From contig CAKKNE010000002.1 of the NCBI GenBank assembly GCA_918797485.1, positions 6,042,501 to 6,106,500 of the forward strand: a stretch of 64,000 nt of DNA. The letters are read 5' to 3'. The DNA is from Pelagomonas calceolata. Lineage: Eukaryota > Sar > Pelagophyceae > Pelagomonadales > Pelagomonadaceae. The notes under the pieces were generated by a model. The model was not told where the DNA came from, did no database searches, and saw only the letters and a list, made by a program, of their open reading frames with translations. This document shows, piece after piece, positions 49,918-60,330 of this stretch (positions are counted from its first letter, which is position 1; each line of letters starts with the position of its first letter). A program made the position numbers and the translations under genes.

Positions 49918-50117
49918 TGGCTTTGAGAGCGGCTCTCCCAACTTGACCAAAAAGAGAAGAACGCTGCGCTCAAATCACGACAAGTGACGACACAATTCAT
50001 ATAAAAAAGCTTGCAGGCCACCGGAGTTCGCGCCGCGAGGTGCCAGAGCCAGCAAGAACTGCAGCCTGCACTGCACCTCAGCCTCAGCGTCGCCGGTCAC
50101 AGCGACAAGCGCAAAAA

Positions 50118-51628
50118 ATGGACGCCGGCCCGCAGCAGCACCAAGCCATGGACGTCGACGCCGCCGACGCCCAGGCCCTGGCCAAGCAACTGAGGGCCCT
50201 CGACGCGAAGGAGCTGCTCGCCGTCGCGCTCGACGCCCTCAAGCGGGACGCGGCGCCGCTCGCCGCGGCGCTCGCCGCGCGCGAGTCGAAGCGGCCCAAG
50301 AAGCGGCGGCGCAAGGCCCAGAAGCCCATGGACCTGACGAAGTATGAGGCGCGCGACGTGGCGCTCTGGATCGCCTACGACGGCGGCGCCTACCGGGGCT
50401 TCGCGGCCCAGGAGAAGGCCGAGGTCGACGTCGATACCGTGGAGCGGCAGCTCTTCCAGGCGCTGGAGAAGACGTGCCTCGTGAGCGGCCGCGACGCGTG
50501 CGCCTACTCGCGCTGCGGGCGCACGGACAAGGGCGTCTCCGCCGCGGGGCAGGTCGTCGGGCTGCGCCTGCGGTCCGTCGCGCGCCGCGGGACGGCCTTC
50601 GAGCCCGCGACGCACCCGGGCGACGCGCTGGCGAACACGGAGCGGCGCGACGCGGAGACGGACGAAGTCGTCCCGAACACGCAGAAGCGCGAGCTCGACT
50701 ACGTGGGCATGCTCAACCGCGTGCTGCCCGACGACGTGCGCGCGCTCGCCTGGGCGCCGGTCGCCGAGGGCTTCTCGGCGCGCTTTTCCTGCGCGTCGCG
50801 CACGTACCGGTATTGGCTCGCGCGGGAGAACGCCCACGGCCGGCCGCGCGACGTCGAGGCGATGCGGCGCGCGGCGTCCAAGTTCGTGGGGGACCACGAC
50901 TTCCGCAACTTCTGCAAGATGGACGCGCGGCCGCGGCGTCTTGACCCGCTCCATGCGCCGTCGCCGCGACTCGGTCGTCTCGAACGCAGGTCGTGCACGT
51001 GAGCAACTTCCGGCGCGAGATCTACGCCGCCCGCGTCGAGGCGGCCGGGCCCGGGCTCCTGCGCTTCGAGGTCCACGGCCAGGCCTTCCTCTGGCACATG
51101 GTGCGCTGCCTCGTCGCCATCATCGAGCTGGTGGGCGACGGCCTCGAGGCGCCGGACGTCGTCGACGCGCTGCTCGACGTCGCGCGGTCGCCGCGGCGGC
51201 CCCAGTACGCTTTAGCCGACGAGGCGCCTCTGGTGTTACACGACTGCGCCTTCGACACGGTGCGGCCGGTGCCGACGCCCGAGGCCCTGCTGCAGCTCCA
51301 CGAGCACCTGACGCGCGAGCGGCACGCCGCGCGCGTGGCGCTTGCGCGCACGGAGAACCTGCTCGAGAAGCTCGACGGGTTCGGCGTGCGGGCCGCGGGC
51401 GCCGAGGTGCCGTGGGCCCGGGCGCGGCCGCCGCTGCTCGCCGCCGCGGACGAGCGGGCGCGCGCGGCGCACCGGCCGCTGCTCGCGCGCGAGGGCGGCA
51501 AGACCTACGAGGAGAAGGTCGCGGCCGCGCGCGAGAACCCGACGAAGCGCTCGAAGTTCGAGGCCTGCGCGTCGAAGCGGTCGGAGAACCGCGGGGGGTT
51601 CCACGCGGAGAAGCGGCGGTGTGGCTGA
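50118..51628 (+). CDS. PUS3: tRNA pseudouridine synthase PUS3/DEG1
   Basis: Exons 50118-50924 and 50990-51628, phase 0, 481 residues. TruA-fold motifs: WIAYDGGAYRGFAAQ, AYSRCGRTDKGVSAAGQV with the catalytic Asp, MLNRVLPDDVRALAWAPV, GFSARFSCASRTYRYW, and DHDFRNFCKMD joined to VVHVSNFRREI, then FLWHMVRCLVAIIELVG. The CGRTDKGVSA and FRNFCKMD blocks are specific for PUS3, which modifies positions 38 and 39 of tRNA anticodon arms. The 65-bp intron reads GC...AG, since the only nearby GT would break the frame. The C-terminus has a family-typical basic KTYEEKVAAARENPTKR tail. Confidence 0.93.
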
Positions 51629-51711
51629 CGACTGTTTTTTCTTGGCGTAAGTGTTTGTGTGCAATCGACAATCTACATGTTACAGCGGGAACGGGTGATG
51701 GGTGGGCGCGC

Positions 51712-52683
51712 CTAGTACGTGTCCGGGTAGAAGAGGTAGCCCGCCGTGTTGAGCTCTTGCGCAACCATGCCAGCGATGCCGAGCATTGCGAGGCGGCCCA
51801 CAATAAGCTCCTCGCCGCGGAGGTCGCCCTTGGCCGCGAAGCCGAGGGGGTCGAAGCCGATGTCGCCCGCGACGCCGCGGTTCTCGTTGAACGCGTAGTA
51901 GCGGCCCTCCTCAGCGGTGCCCTTCATGTCCGAGATGTACGACGCCGACTCGATGAGGCCGATCGCGCCGACGACAATGGGCCAGAACGTCTGGAGGGGC
52001 GTGGCCTGGAAGGCAATCAACGAGGGCTCGTTGATTGACCCGCCCCAGAGCGGATGGAAGACCTCGGCGACCGGGTAACCGAGCGCCGCGAGCATGGCGA
52101 CGCGGGCGTGCTTGATTTCCGCCTCCTGCACCCAGTTCACCAGATCGGGGAACTTCTGCTGAGAGAACGGCTTGCCGAAGGAGTAGGCGAGGCCCTTCTC
52201 GGCGGCCCAGCCGTAGGCGCCCGGCATATCCTTGAAGGGCGAGACGTACGTCTGGGCGGACGTCTTCGTGTTGCCGAAGCTGAAGCCGGCGGCCGGCGCG
52301 GCGAGGGCGAGGATGAGAGCCTGCGAGGAAACGGACGGGTAAGAGCTGTGTTCGCGCGCGGCGATGTTCGCGCGCGTCGATGTTCGCGCGCGGCGATGCC
52401 ATGTTGCAGCCACCCGCGTGCGTGTCGGTCACCGCGCCAGTGGCCCACGCGGCGTTTTTGTGGCCGAGACGAGCTGCAGACGTTGCGCAAAGGTGCTGCA
52501 CACATGCGCGACCCATGTCGCAGCGTGTAACCGCCACGAACACGATTCATGCGCAAGGTTGTGGCATGAGCAGTGTGCGCGGCGCGGTTTTTGCAGCGCT
52601 CGTTGCGCGAGTGGCCTCGGGATGCAAGCAGGAGCGCCGGGAGTGGTGAATATGGACGCGGCGGGCCGCACGGAGGTCTGCAT
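51712..52683 (-). CDS. Fucoxanthin-chlorophyll light-harvesting protein (LHC family)
   Basis: The main exon is 52320-51712. A 12-nt first exon (52683-52672, MQTS) joined over a 351-bp GT-AG intron gives MQTSALILALAAPAAGFSFG, a typical chromist leader; this exon is my proposal. The mature protein has the two chlorophyll-binding LHC helices, EAEIKHARVAMLAALG and RGEELIVGRLAMLGIAGM, with the Glu-Arg ion-pair residues, and a middle helix (FWPIVVGAIGLIESASY). About 207 residues, normal for FCPs. It sits in thylakoids and feeds energy to the photosystems. The intron contains three tandem 16-bp units, GTTCGCGCGCGKCGAT, at 52350-52397. Confidence 0.88.
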
Positions 52684-52909
52684 GATGGCTGTGAGGTGTT
52701 TTCCGTATGGGTTGGGCAGTGACTTCCGAGGCTGAGCTGGGACTTGAGGCTGATTCGGGTTTTGTGCGTGGCAGAAAAAAACGTTCCTGGGGCGTTGTAT
52801 AGACGTCTATGACGCCTCAACAGCTCCTGAAGCCAATGCCGTTGCGTGAAGCGGATTTGTCCCTTCGTTGGCATTATGCGGTATGGACCAGGACCACTTG
52901 AAACTAAGA

Positions 52910-55114
52910 TTACGCAAGCGCCACACCACGTCGTCGCCACCACCGAAGCCGAAACCTCGGAACGGCCGCCCGCACCCCGACGATCGCCGCGGCCGCCGCC
53001 AGGACGACCGCGTCCGCGAGCGCGCGCGGCGACCGCACGAGGACGCGAAGGTGCCTGAACACGAGCAGCCGCGCGACGCGCCGCCGGCGCCAGGCGGGCG
53101 GCGGCGGCTCCGTCGCGACCGGCGCGGCCTCGAAGAAGGCCGCGTCGCCGCCCAAGAGGTCGCCGCCGGCGGGGAGCACCGGCGGCGGCTTCGGGGCGCG
53201 GCGGAAGGCGCCGCGGAGCGTCTCGCGTAATTCGGGCGTCAGCGGCTTGGTGGCCGCGGCGACGGCGGCGCGGCGCGCGGCCCGCAGCGCCGGCCGCGCG
53301 TCGACGTCGTAGGCGACGCGCCGCAGCGCCCGGCCGTCGGCGTCCTCGAGCAGGAGCGCCTTGACGACGGCCCCGACGTCCGGCGCGTCGCCGGCGTCGC
53401 CCGCCGACGACGCGAGCTTCTTCAGCCGGTCGACGTCGAGGCCGTTGTCGCTGGTTAGCAGCGCGGCCCGCAGGCGCGCCTCGCCCTGCGGCGTCCGCGG
53501 CGACAGCGCGCGCCGCGCGGCGTGCGGCGCCGCCGCCGCTAATGCCGAGAGGGGCGGGTCCATGCCGGCCGCGAAGCCGTCCAGCGTGATCACCGCGCGG
53601 ACGACGAAGAGCAGCCAGGGCGGCAGGATGAATTGATACGTGAGGGCGAGCTCCGTGAGGCGCGTCGTGATCTCCGTGAAGGAGCCCGCCGTGCCCTGGG
53701 ACGCCTTCTCGAGCGCGTCGACGAAGGACGCGGCGAAGTCCTCCTCCGAGCACGCCTGCCAGACGCCCGGCAAGAGACCAGAGGTCGGCGCGCCCGTCTT
53801 CGCGTCGACCCAGATGTTGGGTGACGGCGGCACGAGGCCGATCTCGCGGAAGGCCTCCAAGAGGTTCGGCCAGTCCTCGCTTACGATAGACGAGACGGCG
53901 TTCGCCATGGCCTCGCCCTGCGCCGGCGTCAGCCGCGTCACCAATCCAAAATCTAATAAAACTAAGCGGTCGTCGGGGTCGTAGAGCATGTTCCCGTAGT
54001 GCGGGTCGGCATGAACAAAATTCGTCCCGAAGAGCTGCAGGAAGCACACGTCCAGGCCCTTCTCGACCATGGCGCGCTGCCGTTCCGGGGTCAACGCCCC
54101 GAGCGGCTGGCCGTCGACCCACTCCGCGAGGTGGACGCGCGGCGTCACGGACCACTTCGCGGGCGCCACGTCGCGCGAGAAGCCCGCGCGCGGCACGCGG
54201 AGGTACGACGCCTTCGGGAAGTGCACGTCCCAGAACCGCGCCGCGTTCTCCGCCTCCTTGCGAAAGTCGAGCTCGCGGAACAACCCCGCCGTCACCTCGT
54301 CGACGATGGCCGGGTAGTCCGTCGTGCCGCCCCAGAAGTCCTGGAGCCACGCCAGCAGCAAGCGGACGGCGTAGCAGTCGAGCGCGACCTGGTCGACGAC
54401 GCCCGGCCGGCGCACCTTGACCGCGACGGTGGCGTTGTTCGCGGTCGTGGCCTTGTAGACCTGGGCGAGGGATGCGGCCGCGATGGGCGCGTCCGAGATC
54501 TCTTTCAGTTTCACGGGCGCGCCGGCCTGCGTCGCGGCGGGCGGTTACCAAGCGCGACTCCGTCTCTGAAGGACACGGGACACACGTACCAGGTCCTCCT
54601 CCACGGCTTTTTTGGCGATGGCATCCGCAAAGGGCCGGTTCGAGTCCTGGAGCGACTCGAGCGACGCCGCCGCCTCCTCCCCAATAATATCCGGCCGCGT
54701 CGCCAGCGTCTGCGCGAGCTTCACGAAGACGACGCCGAGCTTCGACACCTCGTCTCTCAAAGTCGCGCCCCGCGGCGACGCGCCGGGCCGCTGGCCGACG
54801 GCCCTCGCTTCCCGCGCCGCCTTCTGGTCGAAGTCGTCGGGGCTGCCGCGGCGCCAGGCGGCGTAGCTCCGCGCCACCGCCGCGGCGATGGCCGAGAGGC
54901 GCCTGGCTACCGCAAAAGGTCGCCGCTCGTAGTAGGCGGTAATGCCGGCGATCTTCTCGTCGAACGTCTTGCTGTCCGAGAGAATGAGCGGTTCGAGTTC
55001 GGGCGACTCGTACTGCTGCTCTGCAACTGCGGCGGCATGCAGTCGCGAGCTGTGACGTCGCGGCGGCGTTAGCGTATACCCACGGACAGCTGCAATGAGC
55101 AGCATACATCGCAT
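52910..55114 (-). CDS. ABC1K/UbiB-family atypical kinase
   Basis: Exons 55114-54590 and 54526-52910, phase 0 across a 63-bp GT-AG intron; 713 residues. N-terminal leader (MRCMLLIAAVRGYTL...) then a helical region. KLGVVFVKLAQTLATRPDII is the KxGQ motif, but with Ala in place of Gly (KLAQ). The join gives AGAPVKLKEISDAPIAAASL, leading to the family A-rich loop AAASLAQVYKA. VAVKVRRPG has the ATP-binding Lys, and FVHADPHYGNMLY and LVLLDFGLVTR the catalytic and metal sites. A C-terminal hydrophobic tail may anchor it. Plastid ABC1 kinases regulate prenyl-lipid metabolism in plastoglobules; this is the likely setting. Confidence 0.9.
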
Positions 55115-55244
55115 GGTGCGTGAGCAACGCGCCTAGAGCAGTGCACCGTTGATGCCAGGCTAGGTATGTAACTAAATATTAAATTATCACACGTAGGCCG
55201 CAGCAGCACCGCATGCAGCGGTCAGAGCCAGCTGCAGCATGTCT

Positions 55245-55267
55245 GCTAGTGTCTTACAGCCGCTAGC
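55245..55267 (+). repeat. GCTAG palindromic repeat
   Basis: GCTAGTGTCTTACAG followed by CCGCTAGC, 131 bp upstream of the ABC1K start (55114). Confidence 0.8.
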
Positions 55268-55343
55268 CGCAGGAGTCCTGCCCGTAACAAAAAAGTCGGA
55301 GTCTCGGATATTATCTTACTTAGTTCACAGATAGAGGGATAGA

Positions 55344-56492
55344 TCACTCCGCTTCCGGCTCTGACCGGGCCGCCGGCGTCGACGGCAGCTCGACGACGAC
55401 GGCCGTGATGTTGTCCGTGGAGCCCTTCTCGAAGGCCGCGCGCGCGAGGCGCTCGGCCGCGTCGTCGGGCCGCGCGCCGACGACGACGTCCGCGGCGCCG
55501 GCGGCGTCGAGCACGTCCCAGACGCCGTCGCACGCGAGGATGACGTGCGTCGCGCCGGCCACGGGGACCGTGGCCGTCTCGGCGTCGGCCACGACGGGGC
55601 AGCTCGACTTCATCTTGAGCGGCCGGCCGCCCAGCGCGCGAGTCAGCGTGATGCCGCCCGGGTAGACCCGCATGGGGTTCTTCGGGTGCGTGCGGTAGGC
55701 GATGTTCGGCGAGAGCACCTTCGCGGCCAGCTTCGTCGCCTTCGAGGCCTTGGCCTCCTTCTCGTTGCGGCCCACCAACCCTCCGGCCGCGCGGACCCGC
55801 TGGGCCTCGGCCGGGTTCGACGCGTTGTGGTCGCGCGTCAGCACGCGCGCGCCCGCGCCGGACACGACGACGCAGCGCGAGTCGCCGACCCAGCCCACGG
55901 ACAGCGTGTCGCCGTTGACGACCGCGACGACGGCCGTCGTCGCGTCGACCCAGCCCGCGCGCCGGGCCTCGGCGTCCACGGCCGTCTCGCAGCTCGCGAG
56001 GAAGGCCGCGATGGCGGGCGACGCGTCGCCCGCTCTAGAATCGAGGAGGGCCTGGCGGAGCTTCTCGCTCGCGAGCCGCGCGCCGCAGAGCTTCGCCGCG
56101 CGCGCGCCGCCGCAGCCGTCGAAGACGCCCGCCACCGTGACCGGGCCCTTCGACGCCACGACGTGCGCGTCCTCCATGGCCGCGCGCTTGCCCTGCATCC
56201 CGAAGGCCGACGTCTTGTGCGCCGGCGGCTCCTCGCTGGAGCCGCCGCCGCGCAGCTTCTGCTGGGGGGGCGCCTCTCTACTTGACTCCTCGCGCTCCTT
56301 CTTGGCGCGCTTGAAGAGCAGGCCCGCCGCGACGACGACGACGAGGCCCGCGAGCGTCCCGGCCGCGAAGGCGAGGAGCCACGGAAACCAGCCCGCCGGC
56401 GGCGGCGCCTCGACGGGCGCCGCCGGCGCGGACCGGCCGCGCCGCGCGAGCGCGCCGCCCACGCGTTTGAGATTTTTGATCATGGCTGCCAA
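55344..56492 (-). CDS. Membrane-anchored PP2C protein phosphatase
   Basis: 382 residues, single exon. One membrane helix (WFPWLLAFAAGTLAGLVVVV) at residues 34-60 places the catalytic domain in the cytosol or stroma. PP2C motifs in order: GKRAAMEDAHVV, VAGVFDGCGG, SVGWVGDSRCVV, LTRDHNA, VILACDGVWDVLD and KGSTDNITAVVVE. The metal-site motif reads FDGCGG where the family has FDGHGG, so His is replaced by Cys; the Asp ligands are kept. It removes phosphate from Ser/Thr; substrate unknown. Confidence 0.88.
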   Translation of the reverse strand: MAAMIKNLKRVGGALARRGRSAPAAPVEAPPPAGWFPWLLAFAAGTLAGLVVVVAAGLLFKRAKKEREESSREAPPQQKLRGGGSSEEPPAHKTSAFGMQGKRAAMEDAHVVASKGPVTVAGVFDGCGGARAAKLCGARLASEKLRQALLDSRAGDASPAIAAFLASCETAVDAEARRAGWVDATTAVVAVVNGDTLSVGWVGDSRCVVVSGAGARVLTRDHNASNPAEAQRVRAAGGLVGRNEKEAKASKATKLAAKVLSPNIAYRTHPKNPMRVYPGGITLTRALGGRPLKMKSSCPVVADAETATVPVAGATHVILACDGVWDVLDAAGAADVVVGARPDDAAERLARAAFEKGSTDNITAVVVELPSTPAARSEPEAE

Positions 56493-58225
56493 TTGGCCTG
56501 GATTTGCCTGGAGCCTTCAAGTTGCGCGCGCTCGCTCGCCGTGTGCAGCGCGCTGGGATCTAGGTCTCAGCGCTCGTTTACACGCACCGGTGCTGCCTAG
56601 CGCTCCAATGCGCGAGAAAGCCGGCGGCCCGAGCTTGCTAGCGGCATGTAAAGACACTAGCAAGCAAACTCGGACGCAGCATGCAGCCGCTTGAGTAGCC
56701 TTCTGTTCGCTAATGGTCCAAAGAGATCAATGGGACACTTACTGGGGGCCGAAAAAATTAAATTTTTTAATTCGCGATATTGACGATCCCGCCATGACGG
56801 CCGCGCCGGTGGAATCCTGTCAATCCCTGTCAAAGAGATCTCCCTGGGGTCGCCTGGGGTCGGTACTATACACGTGCAAGCGTCTACACCGCATACGCCG
56901 GCGCTTCAAGCATTTTTGGCCGATTTCTCTCAGCAGACCACTCCAATTTAGCAATAAAAGGCCAAGGTTTGCTTCCAGGGCTCTCGGAGAGCACTGGGCT
57001 GCCGCATCGACGGCGTATGCGGTGCAGGCGCTTACCCCTTATCAGACCTACCTCGGGAGGCCTCCAGGAGCCGATCTGCATCCGAAAAAAGTGTGCAATT
57101 TGGGCCCGATGGCGCCCCGTTCCCGTCAAAAACGGCAATTACCCGAGGGTCCCCAGTGGTCGCCGTAGCGGTCTCGTTGGACCCCATACTACCCCACCGA
57201 TAGTCAATTACAAGTATATGGCATCTACATCACGAGAAGGGTACTTTTGGCTGCCCATGCTCGGGACGTGAACATCTTGATCTGGACCTCGCTTAAGTCG
57301 GTCGATCATGGGACAAATGATCGCGTCATGATGCATGGTGATGGTACACGGGCTGATGGTCGCAGGGCCAAGTAATTTGCCATTCTTTGCTAGATAGTGG
57401 GCTCGCGAGACCGACGACCCGCGCCGAGCATCTTTGGGTCTCGGGGCAATGTAGTACACGTCCGGGCCTGTTATCTGGCCCGTCCCACAACTAAATCGCC
57501 TGAAACGCAAATTTATTTTATAAACCACCGGTCTGGGGCCTTTCCGGTGCTCCGTCTCCGCACCGTCGTCCGCGGAGAACGGGCAAGTCGGTCGATTGTG
57601 AATAGAACAACGGCGTTATGGTCCATCTGGGTGGTGGCGTCGCTGATACTCGCAGGTTTGGGATTCTTGCTCGTTTAACATAAAACGCGCGGTACCGAAG
57701 TCGTCGAATCCCGCGGCTCTAACGGGTGATCTAAAATAGCTCAGTAGTCGCTGATTCGGCCTAGATGGACTGTACCACTAACAAACGGAAGGAAACGAAC
57801 ATAAACGCGAGAGTTGTCTAGTATAATTCTTTTCCCGCCCTCCGGGCGCGGGCCGTCGGCTCCGGTTCCGTCGAATATGTATGAAAACTGGGCTGGAGTT
57901 GATATGATGTACCATTTGGACGGTAGAAGGCACCGTCAAACGCTGGTGTATTTTGGCGAGCCGCAAGACGCAGTGACCTAGCGTATCGACATACTAGGAA
58001 TCTGTGGGGAGCGGGAGGGGTACGGGGAACCCTGCGACGTAACTAGCCTCAGCCTCAGCCTCTGTATATATATACATACATATAGTATACACGTATACAG
58101 GCCTAGGCGGATGGCTTTTGAAAACAGACCTCTCCGACTGACCCCCGAATAGTGAAGTTCAAACGGCAATCTCCGCTCTGTAGGCGAAGAAGGATATATA
58201 AAATCAACGACATTACACGCATAGA
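56493..58225. other. Gene-free, less GC-rich block with inverted repeat
   Basis: 1.73 kb with no believable frame. Beyond the GCTAG palindrome at 56637 the base composition drops to roughly even GC, unlike the rest of the window. It contains a 23-bp inverted repeat with two mismatches (56878-56900 and 57011-57033, core CACCGCATACGCCG) around a 110-bp spacer, an AAAAATTAAATTTTTT palindrome near 56756, and a TA/CA microsatellite at 58062-58100. It is possibly a decayed transposon or an inserted foreign segment. Confidence 0.55.
56637..56661 (-). repeat. GCTAG palindromic repeat
   Basis: GCTAGCGGCATG followed by TAAAGACACTAGC, 145 bp upstream of the PP2C start (56492). Confidence 0.8.
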
Positions 58226-58696
58226 TCACCGCGGAGGTTTTGGCACGCGCAGTTCTCCGTCCCGATCCACGAACTCGATAACGGACATCGGCGCCGCGTC
58301 GCCGCGCCGCCGCTGCATCAAGTGCAGCACGCGCGTGTAGCCGCCGTTGCGCGTCGCGTAGCGAGGCCCGATGACCTCGAACAGCTTCCGCAGCGCTCCC
58401 TGCTCGCGCACAATGCGCGCCGCCAGATTCATGCCGTGGCGCTGGTCGCTCTTCTTGGCGTAGGTGACGAGCCGCTCGGCGTACGGCCGCAGCGTCTTCG
58501 CCTTGGGCGTGGTGGTGCGGATGCGCTCGTGTTTGATCAGCGACGTGACCATGTTCCTGAGCATCGCGATGCGGTGCGCTGACGTTCTGTTAAGCTTCTT
58601 CCTTCGATGACTCTTCAGAGAGCGCGCGGGCGTGACGACCGGGGCGCGCTGCGCAGAGACGCGCTGCACCGCGCGAGCGAAGGCGAGGCGCAGCAT
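58226..58696 (-). CDS. Mitochondrial ribosomal protein bL17m
   Basis: 156 residues. After a 25-residue basic presequence (MLRLAFARAVQRVSAQRAP), the bL17 core is clear: LNRTSAHRIAMLRNMVTSLI, KHERIRTTTPKAKTLRPYAE, GPRYATRNGGYTRVLHL. It is a large-subunit protein near the exit tunnel. The leader fits mitochondria better than plastid, because no signal peptide is seen. No introns. Confidence 0.92.
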   Translation of the reverse strand: MLRLAFARAVQRVSAQRAPVVTPARSLKSHRRKKLNRTSAHRIAMLRNMVTSLIKHERIRTTTPKAKTLRPYAERLVTYAKKSDQRHGMNLAARIVREQGALRKLFEVIGPRYATRNGGYTRVLHLMQRRRGDAAPMSVIEFVDRDGELRVPKPPR

Positions 58697-59185
58697 TATC
58701 AGTGGTACGGCGGGCCAGCGATGGGCAGGGTCAGCGCAGGTGGCGGCCGCGTTTGCACAGCGGCGAGGCAGAGAGGCCTGTCAGATGATTGGGTGCGGCC
58801 GCGTGAACGCGACAATTTTCACAGCGGTGGGTCTGAGGCTCGCGCGCTGCTATGTATCGACCAGCGTTTGGCGTAACAGCGTCAAAATGGCCGCCGGCGG
58901 CCGGTGGCTTGCTCGCTAGTGTCTTACCGCCGCTAGCGCGACTTGGGCGCCGGTGCCCAAAAACCAGCCGGCACGGGGAAGCCAGAGCCGCATTGGCCGC
59001 CCAAGGACCCACATCGATCGCAGCGTAGGCCTATACGCCTTCGCAGCGGCTGCAAGCTGGTACAAGGCACCCCAGTGGCTGAGCTCGTTCTCGCAAGGCG
59101 TCCTTGCGAGCTTCGGCTGGTTTTGCGAGCCCCATCGACGGACGCCAAACAATCGTAGGGGCGCAAAAGATAGGCTCGCAGAACG
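58697..59185. other. Upstream region of divergent bL17m and PP2C genes
   Basis: 489 bp with one GCTAG palindrome (58915) about midway between the two starts. No other recognised feature. Confidence 0.5.
58915..58937 (+). repeat. GCTAG palindromic repeat between divergent genes
   Basis: GCTAGTGTCTTACC followed by GCCGCTAGC, 219 bp from the bL17m start and 249 bp from the PP2C start. Confidence 0.8.
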
Positions 59186-60043
59186 ATGCCGCGCAAAAAG
59201 GCGAAGCCCACGCGCATCGTAAAGCTCGACTACGGCTCAGCCCACACGGAGAAGGCGCGCTACGCTAGTAGGGAGGATCGCCACTTCGCGTCTGAGATCG
59301 GAAGCGCCGACGACTTCCACGACGGTGCGTTTTACCTCGTGGGCGTCATCGATGGCCATCGGGGCGCGGCGTGCGCCGAGGAAGTAGCGCGTTTCCTGCC
59401 GTCGGTGATCGGCGGCGGGTCGTCGTTCCAGGACGCATTCGCCCGCATGGACCGCGTAGTAAGGGATGAGCGCTCCGGCGCGTGCTGCTGCGTGGCCACC
59501 GTCAAGGGCGTGCTGCTGGAAGACGCGCAGCCGACGCTGGACGTCGCGTGGCTGGGCGACTGCCGGGCGTTCGTGGCGCGCCGAAGCGGCGGCGTCGAGC
59601 GCCTGACGACGGACCACGCTCCAGACAAGGAGCGCGAGCGCATCGAAGCGGCCGGCGGCATGTTAGTTGATGACGACGGCTGTGTCCGAGTCGGCGTGAG
59701 ACCCGACGACGACGACGACGCAACGACCGTCGACCTGCTCGCCGCCTGCCGGGCCTTCGGCGACGCCGACTTCAAGCGGCCCAAGCCCGTGGTCGTCGCG
59801 ACGCCGGACGTGAGGACGATGCAGTTAGACTCGGACTGCGAGTTCATCGTGCTGTGCACGGACGGCTGCTACGAGGGCTTGCCGACCGACGAGCGTGTTC
59901 TAGAAGCGGTAAAGGCGGGCATCGCCGACGACGAGTCCGGGCAAGCGGCGGCGGCGGGCGCGCGAGCGGTCGTCGACGCGGCCGTCGCGGGCGGCGCTAC
60001 GGATGACGTGACGTGTGTGGTGTTGCGGACCGTGCTCGAGTAA
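59186..60043 (+). CDS. Soluble PP2C protein phosphatase
   Basis: 285 residues, single exon, start MPRKKAKPTRIVKLDYGSAH. Motifs: ASREDRHFASE, LVGVIDGHRGAACAEEV, DVAWLGDCRAFVARR, LTTDHAPDKERERIEAAGG, FIVLCTDGCYEGL, GATDDVTCVVLRT. Metal ligands are complete: Asp-Gly-His and the late Asp residues. No membrane helix or leader, so probably cytosolic or nuclear. It is a different subfamily from the membrane PP2C 3 kb away. Confidence 0.88.
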   Translation: MPRKKAKPTRIVKLDYGSAHTEKARYASREDRHFASEIGSADDFHDGAFYLVGVIDGHRGAACAEEVARFLPSVIGGGSSFQDAFARMDRVVRDERSGACCCVATVKGVLLEDAQPTLDVAWLGDCRAFVARRSGGVERLTTDHAPDKERERIEAAGGMLVDDDGCVRVGVRPDDDDDATTVDLLAACRAFGDADFKRPKPVVVATPDVRTMQLDSDCEFIVLCTDGCYEGLPTDERVLEAVKAGIADDESGQAAAAGARAVVDAAVAGGATDDVTCVVLRTVLE

Positions 60044-60330
60044 ATGTGTCCTGTGCTTGTGTGGTGTGTCGCTCGCGTACCCTTCCGAGGCCAAGTGGCT
60101 CTAAGGTATTTAGTTTTTTTGCGAGACCATACCTGACGGGTTTCTCAGCGCGTTTTTGCAGCTCCGCTCGAGCCTCTGCGCTTGGTGCCTCCTCGCGTCC
60201 TCTATATAACACAACCGCTCCAACCGAGTCAACAAATCACGGGACGAAAACCATAACTCAGGGGCTAAAAACCGATCTGGATACTGGAGCCACGGCTGTG
60301 GTCGTGGAAGACCCGGCCGCGACGCTAAAA

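Noticed and set aside
57730-57770. Possible tRNA (AATAGCTCAGTAG resembles an A box)
   Set aside because: No pairing acceptor or T arm follows; it does not fold as a tRNA.
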